From positions 3,180,001 through 3,244,000 of the forward strand of contig NZ_CP049258.1 of the NCBI RefSeq assembly GCF_011046735.1: a stretch of DNA of 64,000 nt. The letters are read 5' to 3'. The translations under genes and the position numbers were made by a program. The notes beneath the pieces are model-generated. The model ran no database searches, was not told the DNA's origin, and saw nothing but the letters and a program-made list of their open reading frames with translations. Numbering within the stretch: position 1 is the first letter of the stretch; each line of letters opens with the position of its first letter. Below, in pieces: positions 17,650-25,127 of the stretch. Origin of the DNA: Nordella sp. HKS 07. Lineage in GTDB: Bacteria > Pseudomonadota > Alphaproteobacteria > Rhizobiales > Aestuariivirgaceae.

Positions 17650-17676
17650 ATGGAGCGGGCGAAGAGAACCGAGCCC
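17650..17676. repeat. Partial copy of the tRNA-Gly 3' end (candidate attachment site)
   Basis: ATGGAGCGGGCGAAG (17650-17664) is identical, in the same orientation, to 24032-24046, which is the CCA end and acceptor stem of tRNA-Gly(CCC). The next dozen bases still match with a few differences (to about 17676). A 15-bp chance match at exactly this boundary is very unlikely. It brackets a 6.4-kb stress-gene island with the tRNA at the other end. No integrase was found. Confidence 0.55.
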
Positions 17677-17697
17677 GGAGCGAGTTCATTCCACCAT

Positions 17698-18465
17698 TCA
17701 CTGAGATGCTTTGTCTTGCTTGATGATCTCGCGCACGACACTGCGAGCGGTATTGATGGGAACTGCAAAACCGATCCCACTATTGGTGCCCAATGGCGCG
17801 AATATCATGCTGTTGATGCCGACAATCTCTCCCTTCAGATTTACGAGGGCGCCGCCGGAATTGCCGGGATTGATCGAGGCATCCGTCTGAATAAGGTCTT
17901 CGTCCGGCGGGTTTCTGCGCAGTGCGCTAACGATGCCTAAGGTTACGGTTTGGCCAAGTGCAAATGGGTTTCCAACCGCTACGACATAGTCGCCGACCCT
18001 GAGCTTGTCGGAATCACCGAATATCGGCTCGACCAAATTTTCCGGGACAACTCGGACGAGCGCCAGATCTGTGGTTTCGTCTGCGCCGACGACAGCGGCT
18101 GGCAGTCGTCTTCCATCTGCCAGAACGACCGTAATGTCATCCGCTTCATCCACCACATGACGGCTGGTCAACACCAAGCCTTCATGCGCTTCGGTGATAA
18201 CTCCTGAGCCCGCAGTCCAGAACTCATGGTCCCCTGGAGAGGCGTCCTCAGGCAGGCCGAAGAATTTTCTGACATGTGGATCGGACAGAAGAGGGTCCTG
18301 CTCGTCAGGAGCCCGCCCGTGAGCGGCTATGCTGACAATTGCCGGCAAGACTTTCTCGAGTATCGGCGCCAAACTAGGCGTCCGCTGATCGGGAGTCTGC
18401 GCAAAAGAGGTTCCGGTCAGTTGCGCACTGAGGACCAAGATCAATAGGAATCTGAAGCCAGACAT
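17698..18465 (-). CDS. HtrA/DegP-like periplasmic serine protease without PDZ domain
   Basis: 255 aa with a signal peptide (ending GTSFAQ). Trypsin-like HtrA fold with the catalytic His in TSRHVVDEAD, Asp in DETTDLALVRV, and Ser in NPGNSGGALVN, so it should be active. It ends right after the protease domain (IGFAVPINTARSVV), lacking the one or two PDZ domains of DegP/DegS. A Fnr/FixK box lies 61 bp before the start (18520-18533). Probably part of a microoxic or envelope-stress response. Confidence 0.9.
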   Translation of the reverse strand: MSGFRFLLILVLSAQLTGTSFAQTPDQRTPSLAPILEKVLPAIVSIAAHGRAPDEQDPLLSDPHVRKFFGLPEDASPGDHEFWTAGSGVITEAHEGLVLTSRHVVDEADDITVVLADGRRLPAAVVGADETTDLALVRVVPENLVEPIFGDSDKLRVGDYVVAVGNPFALGQTVTLGIVSALRRNPPDEDLIQTDASINPGNSGGALVNLKGEIVGINSMIFAPLGTNSGIGFAVPINTARSVVREIIKQDKASQ

Positions 18466-18519
18466 CGGAATATCCTATCTCAATCTTTACGCAACTTATC
18501 GCACCCATGGTCAAAGATC

Positions 18520-18533
18520 TTGACGTGGATCAA
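18520..18533. promoter_or_regulatory. Fnr/FixK box upstream of HtrA-like gene
   Basis: TTGAC-GTGG-ATCAA, one base from the TTGAT-N4-ATCAA consensus, centred 61.5 bp upstream of the start at 18465. If the site acts at -41.5, transcription would start about 20 bp before the gene. Confidence 0.75.
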
Positions 18534-18735
18534 GAAGCCTCGGCTCATTAATGGCGCGAGATGAAAGCTGGCGGCATTAACAAGGGTCAAGGCGAATGAG
18601 CCGCTGATTGAGCCAAGCGGGCACATCTGTGAGACTCGCCAGGGCAAGTTGCAGGATGAGCAGCGACAGACCAATGCAGTACGAACTGCTATAGCCGGTA
18701 AGCGCCTCCATGTCCGATGGCCTGCATAGACGGAT

Positions 18736-18783
18736 AGCCTGGAACGCGAGACGACAGGACGACCGGCGCTCGCGTTCCAGGCT
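18736..18783 (-). terminator. 15-bp hairpin downstream of hsp20
   Basis: AGCCTGGAACGCGAG (18736-18750) pairs perfectly with 18769-18783 across an 18-nt loop. It lies 26 bp after the hsp20 stop, in a 340-bp stretch between hsp20 and the HtrA-like gene that otherwise holds only the Fnr/FixK box. No T-tract, so either a Rho-type end, an RNA-stabilising hairpin, or a mobile palindrome. Confidence 0.5.
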
Positions 18784-18808
18784 CATTTAGAGTCTATTTT
18801 CGAGTACT

Positions 18809-19336
18809 TCAGGCTACTTTTACTTCAATCTTCTTGGTCGGCATCGTCGCCTCTGCCGTCTTGGGCAGGACGACAGTCAGCACGCCGTTCCTGAGGGTCG
18901 CTTCGATCTTTCCGGAGTCGACCCCATCGGGGATACGGAAGTTTCGCTCGAACGCTCCATACTGGCGCTCCGACAGATGACTGTCGCCCTTCGTCTCCTC
19001 GCGGCTCTCCTTCTTCTCGCCCCTGATCAATAGTTGATTATTCACCAGTTTGAGCTCGAGGTTTTCGGCGGTCATGCCGGGCACCTCGGCTGTTATTTCG
19101 TACGACTTTTCCTTGTCGATGATATCGACGGCGGGCGACGACCATGAGGTCTCCATTCGAGCCAGCGGCTCCCAATCGAAGATTGAGCGCTGGAAGAACG
19201 GTCGCCAATTCCGATCAAACTCATCGAAAGCCTGGTTGATCTCACGCTGCAGGCTCAGGAACGGTAGCCATGGCGCCCGCTCGGGAGGAGCCTTTCCCTC
19301 TTTCGTGATGGGCGGTCTGGTTACGGATTGTGTCAT
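18809..19336 (-). CDS. Small heat-shock protein, Hsp20 family
   Basis: 175 aa. The alpha-crystallin domain occupies about residues 65-170, with PAVDIIDKEKSYEITAEVPG, LLIRGEKKE, ERNFRIPDGVDSGKIEATL and the closing NGVLTVVLPK motif; the C-terminal K-I-E-V extension supplies the oligomer contact. It is an ATP-independent holdase chaperone. A Fnr/FixK box (19391-19404) is centred 61.5 bp before the start, the same spacing as at the HtrA-like gene. A hairpin follows the stop. Confidence 0.93.
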   Translation of the reverse strand: MTQSVTRPPITKEGKAPPERAPWLPFLSLQREINQAFDEFDRNWRPFFQRSIFDWEPLARMETSWSSPAVDIIDKEKSYEITAEVPGMTAENLELKLVNNQLLIRGEKKESREETKGDSHLSERQYGAFERNFRIPDGVDSGKIEATLRNGVLTVVLPKTAEATMPTKKIEVKVA

Positions 19337-19390
19337 GGTATCCTCCTTCCACTGAGGATATGCATCATGTCTGATCGGTCAGATTAATGC

Positions 19391-19404
19391 TTGATCTCGG
19401 TCAA
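19391..19404. promoter_or_regulatory. Fnr/FixK box upstream of hsp20
   Basis: TTGAT-CTCG-GTCAA, one base from consensus, centred 61.5 bp upstream of the hsp20 start codon. Confidence 0.72.
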
Positions 19405-19548
19405 GCCGGGCCGATTTGTCCAACCGCGGCGGCGAGCGATGACATGCCGCTGATCCGGGTCGGGCTTGAATTTCTGCCGCCGTCCAGTCAATTTCGTGCA
19501 TCGTCCCGACTACGCAACTTCCGCATCCTGAAGGTCGAGGTTACCGCC

Positions 19549-20391
19549 TCAATGTGAGAAGAACACTGGGCAATTCATGGCGTTGAGGACCGATCGGGTC
19601 GCTCCACCAAGGATGAGTTCGCTCAGGCGAGAATGCCCGTAAGCTCCCATGACCAGGAGGCCAGCGCCGCTATCCGTTATTTTCGTCAGCAAGGCTTCAC
19701 CAGCTTCTTTCCCTCCGGTGGAGAGAGACTCGATCGACACCTTGACGCCATGACGTGACAGGGTTGTGGCCAAGTCGGCGCCGGGCAGACTGCCCGGATT
19801 GGGACGTTCCTTTTCCGGATCGACCCACACCACCCGGACCTCATTGGCGCAGGTCAACAGCGGTATACTGTCGAAGGCGGCACGAGCCGATTCACGCCGT
19901 CCGCTCCAGCCGATGATGACCAGATCGGCGACGAGATCCGAGCGATCCTTTCTCGGAAGGACAATGATTGGCCTGCCGGTCGCCAGCAGCATCTGCTCGA
20001 CGAAATCGCGGCCAGTGACGGACAATTCAACCCCTTCCGGCGCCTGACTTATGATTGCGATGTCGGAGCAGCGGACGTAATCGACTACGTGGTTTGTTAT
20101 GTTGGGAAAACTCGAGTCTACCACGATGAAGTCATTTCTGATGCCGGCAACTTGTGCTATTGAATCGAACAGGTTCCGCACGGACTTCTCGGCCTTCTGG
20201 TAGGTCTCCCGATTGCCTTCGAAGACGATCGGCATTCCGAAATCGATTCCGGCATAGACCTCGACTGCGGGGATGACATACAGGCCGCGGAGATGGGAAT
20301 CAAATTTGCGGGCGAGCTCCGCGGCGCTTGTGAGGAGAGCTTCATTGCGCTTGAGATCGTTGAGGCTCACTAGAATCGTCTTGTATGTCAT
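19549..20391 (-). CDS. Universal stress protein, two UspA domains
   Basis: 280 aa. Two tandem UspA units: the first begins TYKTILVSLNDLKRNEALL, the second begins near DLVIIGWSGRRESARAA and ends with the ATP-binding pattern GAYGHSRLSELILGGATRS, so the C-terminal unit should bind ATP. ATG 20391 is chosen because GAGG lies 8 bp upstream; an ATG two codons earlier is too close. A Fnr/FixK box precedes it. Confidence 0.92.
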   Translation of the reverse strand: MTYKTILVSLNDLKRNEALLTSAAELARKFDSHLRGLYVIPAVEVYAGIDFGMPIVFEGNRETYQKAEKSVRNLFDSIAQVAGIRNDFIVVDSSFPNITNHVVDYVRCSDIAIISQAPEGVELSVTGRDFVEQMLLATGRPIIVLPRKDRSDLVADLVIIGWSGRRESARAAFDSIPLLTCANEVRVVWVDPEKERPNPGSLPGADLATTLSRHGVKVSIESLSTGGKEAGEALLTKITDSGAGLLVMGAYGHSRLSELILGGATRSVLNAMNCPVFFSH

Positions 20392-20944
20392 GGACATTTC
20401 CTCAGGTCGGATCTGGGATTTGCGAGAATAGCTGTGAGCGCCCCGATCGAATTGACAGAGGTCAAAGACCGAGGTCAAACATCAGGCACCCAGATGATCG
20501 GCTATGGAGTTGAGTATTGGACGCAACTCGGCATGTGCCTTCGACCCGACGGCGGCAAGATCCTAAATGATCTCAGGCCAAGCTTTCCCGCCTGCGCAAG
20601 CATGTCCAAAGCCGCGCTCTCCTCGAAATCCCGCAGATACGCCGCATGTTCGATCGCTGCGCCGGAGCCGCCGATTGACAAGCCGTGCACAGAACTGTTT
20701 ATCGCGACAGCACTGCTGCGGAGGTCGGATCGGTCGGGATTGATCGCGTGTTCGCATTCGCTAGGGTGCTTGCGCTTCTACTGGATCAGTCGAGGATAGG
20801 GAGCTTGACCGCTCTCGTGACTTGGTAGCCACTCTCGCCGGGGAAAGGGATCGCCGAACAAGGCGTATCGGACGCCGCTTCCACGTGTAATTTTTCAAGT
20901 GGGCCGACAACGGCGCCGGCGAGGCATCTCAGCCCTGACTCATG
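20392..20944. other. Intergenic stretch with no recognisable gene
   Basis: 550 bp between the universal stress protein start and the CBS-BON gene end. Apart from the Fnr/FixK box at 20452-20465 I see only short open frames on both strands with no family resemblance; it may hold remnants of a lost gene. Confidence 0.5.
20452..20465. promoter_or_regulatory. Fnr/FixK box upstream of universal stress protein
   Basis: TTGAC-AGAG-GTCAA, a perfect inverted repeat and two bases from the TTGAT-N4-ATCAA consensus, centred 67.5 bp upstream of the start at 20391. Confidence 0.68.
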
Positions 20945-21643
20945 TCAAGGATGGGCGCGGGGCGACAGGCCTTTTTCGAGAACCAGATGATCGATGACTG
21001 ATTTGACACCCGGAATCGACTCGGCGGCGGCTGTCAATGCGCGACGTTGGGCTTCGCTGGAAATGCGTCCGACAAGCTCGACGACGCCATCTCGGACAGA
21101 AATGTCAATGTCTGCCAAGGGCGCCCAGGACTCTCGTGTGCAGATCGCGAAGAGCCTTCTCTTTATCTCATTGTCGTCACAGCAGTCATCGGCGGCACGC
21201 CGAGCGGCTTCGACGAAAGCGCGCAGGATGTCGGTGCGGCTCACCAAGCCGAGCAGCCTTCGCTGCTGGGTCACTGGTACCCGCTTCACATTATGCCGAT
21301 CCATGATGTCGACGATTAACTGAATTGGGGCATCTGCGTCGACTGTATGCAGCGCCGTTGTCATGACGCGGCCTACGTGTTTGCCATGAGACTGCGCATA
21401 GTCAGCGGCAAGGCGCTCATAGCCGGCCTGGAATTCGGCAAAGCCGCCGCGAGCCGCCACTGTTGCGATCTCTGCCCGGCGCAAGAGGTCACCTGCCGTT
21501 ATCATGCCTGCGAGATTACCCGAAGAGTCCACGACAGGAAGACCGCTGACATGGCGTTGGAGCATGATTTCCGCCGCTTCGAGAACCGAAGCGGTGGGAC
21601 AAATGGTTGCAAGTTCGGTTGTCATCAAGTCTTTGGCGCGCAT
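20945..21643 (-). CDS. CBS-domain pair plus BON domain protein
   Basis: 232 aa. Two CBS domains (MRAKDLMTTELATICPTASV...MITAGDLLRR and VGRVMTTALHTVDADAPI...LVSRTDILRAF) that typically bind adenosyl ligands, followed by a BON domain (about residues 165-225: DIDISVRDGVVELVGRISS, then GVKSVIDHLVLEK) that contacts membranes or envelope. Likely a stress sensor. It is paralogous to the gene at 24208-24879 on the other side of the tRNA. Its start overlaps the end of the upstream gene by 19 bp, so it is probably co-transcribed with the FixK-type regulator. Confidence 0.9.
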   Translation of the reverse strand: MRAKDLMTTELATICPTASVLEAAEIMLQRHVSGLPVVDSSGNLAGMITAGDLLRRAEIATVAARGGFAEFQAGYERLAADYAQSHGKHVGRVMTTALHTVDADAPIQLIVDIMDRHNVKRVPVTQQRRLLGLVSRTDILRAFVEAARRAADDCCDDNEIKRRLFAICTRESWAPLADIDISVRDGVVELVGRISSEAQRRALTAAAESIPGVKSVIDHLVLEKGLSPRAHP

Positions 21644-22128
21644 GGGAAAAACTCCTTGGTATCGTCTTCTGTGACAAGATCATGGACAGAGTCCGGGCAG
21701 CTGTGCAGCAAGGCGCGTGTCGCAATGCGCTCCTCCTCCATCCTTGCGAGTCTCACCAGGAAAAGAAATTCGCCAGTAGCGACCGCCAGGGCGAGTCGTC
21801 GGGCATGTGCGGGAATCAGCCAGCGGCTCAGAGAGACTTCGAATGCCGCAATACTCCAAGAAATGGCATTCGGTGGGTCTGGTCCATAGACAAGCGCCAC
21901 GATTGCGTCCGAGCCGGTTTGGAATTTGAGAGATTGCGGCTTGCCGTTCACGATGGCGCTGAGTTCGTTGGATTTTTCGCGGCTGCGGCTGAAACCCGCT
22001 TCCCGCCCGACGATGGAAGTCAGCCGAGATCGAATCTCATAATGCTTCAATTCCTGCGCGATATGCAGGGCATCGTGGAGACCAGCGACAACCGGGACCG
22101 CAAACCGCCTGTGTGCCGTATTCTCCAT
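21625..22128 (-). CDS. Hypothetical protein in the FixK-type operon
   Basis: 167 aa, starting 7 bp after the stop of the FixK-type gene and overlapping the start of the CBS-BON gene, which argues for a real gene in an operon. No signal peptide or membrane helix. The N-terminal pattern (VAGLHDALHIAQELKHYEI) and a C-terminal GEFLFLVRLARMEEERIA segment resemble small stress proteins that regulate or cap a ligand, but I do not recognise the family with confidence. Confidence 0.55.
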   Translation of the reverse strand: MENTAHRRFAVPVVAGLHDALHIAQELKHYEIRSRLTSIVGREAGFSRSREKSNELSAIVNGKPQSLKFQTGSDAIVALVYGPDPPNAISWSIAAFEVSLSRWLIPAHARRLALAVATGEFLFLVRLARMEEERIATRALLHSCPDSVHDLVTEDDTKEFFPCAPKT

Positions 22129-22135
22129 GGACTTC

Positions 22136-22949
22136 TTACCATTCCTCGTTGCCGCCCGCCGCCAGGGCTTCCAGGCGGCCTATATTGAGAATGACGAGTT
22201 TGTGGATCTCCGGCAGGTGAATGATTCGCTTGACCTTCAGCTTGGTGAGATTGCGGCTCACCGTCTCGATCGTAAGCCCGAGAAAGTCGGCAATATCGGA
22301 CCTGCTCAGATCAAGGCGGATTGTACTAGAGCATCGGACCGAAAAGTGCGAAGCGGTTTTCGGATAATCCGATGCGCAAATCAAAGAGTTAGAGCGCCGG
22401 CCCGATTCTATGTGAGCGTCCGGCGCTCTAGAGTTGTTTTGGCGGCGATGGAGTTCGAGAATGAACGCCGACGATCTTTCGATCGCCGACCGCCGATTGA
22501 GGACACCGATCTGGCCCCTGGCATTTTCGAGTTCGCGCGAAAGAAGGCTCACGAGTTGCGGCGCCAGTGCTGGCTCGTCCCGCAATCTCCGATATGCGCT
22601 GCTCTCATGCAGGCTGCGGAAGCTCGCTTGCGTGACGGCTTCGGCGCTGCAATACCTCTCCGAGGCGGATTCTAGGCCCAGGATGTCTCCGGCGAAGCGC
22701 AAGGAAATGATCTGCCGACGGCCGTCGCACAGGACGCGATAGAGCTGTACGAGGCCCGATCTCGATCTTGTAGATCTTTTTGTCGTCGTCACCTTGGTGA
22801 AACAGATGCTGATGCGGATCGAGTTTATGCAGCTTTTCGCCCCACAGAATTTCCTCGAATGTTTTCAGAGGATTGGTGGGGCCTTCCAGGCGGGTGGCTG
22901 AGGACGGGGAGAAGTGCTTGTGTTCCGGATTTGCGGCTGATGCCAACAT
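22136..22949 (-). pseudogene. FixK-type Crp/Fnr regulator with frameshift and in-frame palindromic insertion
   Basis: Start ATG 22949 has GGGAGGGA just upstream. A cNMP-binding-type beta roll begins EKLHKLDPHQHLFHQGDDD. At about 22760 one extra base breaks the frame; removing it joins KKIYKIE to SGLVQLYRVLCDGRRQIISL and gives 270 aa. The recognition helix is GLTIETVSRNL, with the E..SR residues that read TTGAT-N4-ATCAA. There is no N-terminal cysteine cluster, so it is FixK-like, not an oxygen-sensing Fnr. Between LELHRRQNN and RLDLSRSDIADFLG lies a 36-residue insert encoded exactly by a 108-bp palindromic repeat (22326-22433). Without it the protein has the usual 234 aa. Likely the local regulator of the flanking Fnr/FixK boxes, if functional. 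Confidence 0.85.
22326..22433. repeat. Two-hairpin palindromic element inside the FixK-type gene
   Basis: 108 bp beginning CTAGAGC and ending GCTCTAG. Hairpin one: GCATCGGA...TCCGATGC with inner CCGAAAA...TTTTCGG. Hairpin two: AGAGCGCCGG...CCGGCGCTCT. Its core GAAAAGTGCGAAGCGGTTTTC is shared with 44963-45110. Length is a multiple of three and it is open in the reading frame of the host gene. Confidence 0.85.
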
Positions 22950-23012
22950 GATTCCCTCCCGAGCGAGTGACCTTATGGAGGAAATTAGGCGCATATATGC
23001 GTCGCAGGCCTT

Positions 23013-23028
23013 TGCCGCGATTGTGCCA
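23013..23028 (-). promoter_or_regulatory. Candidate sigma-54 promoter upstream of the FixK-type gene
   Basis: On the minus strand TGGCAC (-24) is followed after 5 bp by CGGCA (-12); the invariant GG and GC are present at the correct spacing, but the two bases preceding the GC are not the usual TT. Transcription would begin about 50 bp before ATG 22949. A 12-bp palindrome CGCATATATGCG (22990-23001) lies between. Confidence 0.35.
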
Positions 23029-23184
23029 GTTTGTGGCAATTCGCGCCAACCGGTCGCCGAAATGACCTTCGGCGCGAGAGATGGGCGTTCAGCGGCTTTG
23101 CCACGGCATAGCCAGCCTCAAGCAGCACCTCATCCGGCTTGGTCCCGCTCATGAGGGCGAAATCCTTCCGATGCTCGGATAATT

Positions 23185-23643
23185 TCAGCTGGCGGAACGA
23201 GCGACGAGAAACTCCGGCAGATGCCGATCCAGATCCTCATCCGGCACTTTGGTCAGGTCTTTGTCGATGGTCTTGATCAATTTGCTGGCATGCGCCGGAG
23301 ATAGTGAATCCGAGATCAAATGCTGCAATCGTGCCGGAGCGACGATAACCAGGTTGTCGTAATGCTCGAGTGTGTTGTTTTTGCGCAGATCGTCGGCGAT
23401 TGATTGAATGAACGCGCTTTCGATCTTGTCCCGCGGGTCCAGTTTCGCCGTTATCGCATGTCTGGCGCTTGTAGCGCTTTCCTGAACGCGAGCCGGCTTG
23501 CGGCGGGTGAGTGCTGATGACTTGTCGTGAATATGCGCTGAGACGAAGGTCCGGAATGTCGTGAAATGCCCGAGGATAGTTCGCTCGATGTAACGGACCC
23601 GGCCGCCATCCGCGACGATATAAAGCGTCTTAGGTGCTCGCAT
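23185..23643 (-). CDS. Host-attachment family protein
   Basis: 152 aa, of the family annotated as required for attachment to host cells, first seen in Agrobacterium. Typical N-terminus PKTLYIVADGGRVRYIE and C-terminal half with LEHYDNLVIVAPARLQHLI. The fold resembles release-factor-like nucleotide domains; the true biochemical role is not established. ATG 23643 is chosen because GGAG lies 8 bp upstream. A perfect Fnr/FixK box is centred 59.5 bp before the start, with a second box further up. Confidence 0.85.
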   Translation of the reverse strand: MRAPKTLYIVADGGRVRYIERTILGHFTTFRTFVSAHIHDKSSALTRRKPARVQESATSARHAITAKLDPRDKIESAFIQSIADDLRKNNTLEHYDNLVIVAPARLQHLISDSLSPAHASKLIKTIDKDLTKVPDEDLDRHLPEFLVARSAS

Positions 23644-23695
23644 GATTGGCACTCCTTCTACCTCCTCATATCTACCGGTCCTGAGGCGGGAACCT

Positions 23696-23709
23696 TTGAT
23701 TTACATCAA
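23696..23709. promoter_or_regulatory. Perfect Fnr/FixK box upstream of host-attachment gene
   Basis: TTGAT-TTAC-ATCAA matches the consensus at every fixed position, centred 59.5 bp upstream of the start at 23643. Confidence 0.82.
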
Positions 23710-23812
23710 TGGATGAAGCGGCCGGGAGATGGCAGTTTCCGGTACTCAGCATCCGGTCATAAGGGTTTGTGGCCCAATACCACTTTATCCCGTTTGCAGC
23801 GGTTGCGAGGGC

Positions 23813-23826
23813 TTGACCTAGATCAA
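23813..23826. promoter_or_regulatory. Second Fnr/FixK box, between host-attachment gene and tRNA-Gly
   Basis: TTGAC-CTAG-ATCAA, one base from consensus. It lies 176 bp upstream of the host-attachment gene in a 390-bp gap that holds no other feature. It could serve as an upstream site of the same promoter. Confidence 0.6.
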
Positions 23827-24032
23827 GCGCAAAGCCTAGCCGTTCCTCACGCCGTGAATGCTCATTGGAGAAGTTTCCGGTCCGTCTGGGCGGCGCAACC
23901 CTTTCGAGGCTCAAGGGAAGGAAGTGCAGCGACAGGTGGCGTGAGATCTATGCGGACTTGAGCTCGAGGGGGCGGGGGCGGAGCTTGGCGCTTCCGCCAT
24001 GTACAACGATAAACGTGAAAGTTCCCAAGTAT

Positions 24033-24107
24033 GGAGCGGGCGAAGGGAATCGAACCCTCGACATACAGCTTGGGAAGCTGTCGTTCTACCACTGAACTAC
24101 GCCCGCT
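24033..24107 (-). tRNA. tRNA-Gly (anticodon CCC)
   Basis: Minus-strand cloverleaf: acceptor GCGGGCG pairs with CGCCCGC, D-arm region TAGTTCAGTGGTAGAAC, anticodon stem ACAGC/GCTGT around loop TTCCCAA (anticodon CCC), T-arm GAGGGTTCGATTCCC, discriminator T and an encoded CCA (24033-24035). Its 3' end is partly duplicated at 17650-17676, the pattern left by an element that integrated at this tRNA. Confidence 0.97.
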
Positions 24108-24207
24108 CAGCCGGCGCGACATTAGAGCAGGCGCAGCGAATCTTCAACGGGCTGATTGAGGCCTGAACACAATCATTTGTCAGGCGGCTCGGCAGTCGGC
24201 TGGCCCA

Positions 24208-24879
24208 TCATTGCCTTTCCGAGGTCAGCTTCAGATGGTTCTCGATGCATCTGACGCCCCGCGTGTTCTCGGCGATCACCTGCACGACGTCGCGCTCGTC
24301 GGCCGTCGCCACCTGGCCCGACAGGCGCACGCCGCCGTCGACGACCGCTATATCGACATGGGCATCCCGGGAGCCCAGAATTTCATGCAATCTGGTCTTG
24401 ATGCTCCGGCGGATCGCCTCGTCGCCGGCTGCGATCTGTTCCGGCACCGACGTGGCGATCACGCGCAGGAGGTCGCACCGGCTGATCATGCCCACCAGCT
24501 TGCCGTCGCGCACCACGGGAAGCCGCTTCACATTGTGCTTTTCCAGAAGCCGTGCCGCCTTGGCGATGCTCCCGTCTTCCTCGACGACGACGACATCCCG
24601 GGTCATCACATCACCGACTTTCCAGCTATGGCGTCTGACATAATCACGGGGGTCTGCGACGCCTTCTCCAGACTGGCCGAAATCCTGGATCTTGTCATAT
24701 CCAAGCTCGGATCGGCGGATGAGATCGCCTTCAGTGATGATGCCGACAATCTTCATGTCGTCATCGACAACAGGCAGCCCGCTTATACCGTGCTTGAGCA
24801 TGATCTTGGCCGCCTGCCGCACGCTGGCTTCCGGCCCGATCGTGGTCACTTGAGACGACTCGAGATCCCGTATCCGCAT
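24208..24879 (-). CDS. CBS-domain pair plus BON domain protein (paralogue)
   Basis: 223 aa. Two CBS domains (MRIRDLESSQVTTIGPEASV...IITEGDLIRR and VGDVMTRDVVVVEEDGSI...MISRCDLLRV) followed by a BON domain (VDIAVVDGGVRLSGQV, then GVRCIENHLKL). Same architecture as the protein at 20945-21643 but clearly diverged. It has no Fnr/FixK box and lies outside the tRNA-bounded segment, so it may be the resident copy. Confidence 0.9.
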   Translation of the reverse strand: MRIRDLESSQVTTIGPEASVRQAAKIMLKHGISGLPVVDDDMKIVGIITEGDLIRRSELGYDKIQDFGQSGEGVADPRDYVRRHSWKVGDVMTRDVVVVEEDGSIAKAARLLEKHNVKRLPVVRDGKLVGMISRCDLLRVIATSVPEQIAAGDEAIRRSIKTRLHEILGSRDAHVDIAVVDGGVRLSGQVATADERDVVQVIAENTRGVRCIENHLKLTSERQ

Positions 24880-24955
24880 TTCTGGATTCCTTTCAGAATG
24901 CCATATCGCTCAATTTTAGCTCGCATCCCGGCGAAGTGGAATCACATCGCCGGAA

Positions 24956-25028
24956 AGGATTCGCGCCAAATCAAAATATTGGAGCAAATCCTCATCGCCA
25001 AAGTCTTCAACTTTGGCGGGATTTGCTC
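24956..25028 (+). repeat. 73-bp dispersed repeat, copy 1
   Basis: Begins AGGATTCGCGCCAAATC and ends CTTTGGCGGGATTTGCTC, with an internal inverted repeat (GAGCAAATCC...GGGATTTGCTC). A copy about 85% identical lies in opposite orientation at 56986-57058. It fills much of the gap between the CBS-BON gene and the patatin gene. Confidence 0.8.
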
Positions 25029-25127
25029 TGTTCCCAGCCTTGCTCCAGATCAACCGCCGCCCGCCGCGTAGGAACAGCCTTGGAAACTATGAGCTGATCT
25101 GAGGCGCCGCCGCCTCTCGCGGCGTCA

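Noticed and set aside
17650-17724. Second tRNA gene at 17650
   Set aside because: Only the 3' end of tRNA-Gly is matched; no anticodon arm or 5' acceptor strand is present.
18577-18786. 69-codon minus-strand frame between hsp20 and the HtrA-like gene
   Set aside because: It overlaps the 15-bp hairpin, has no ribosome site, and shows no family features.
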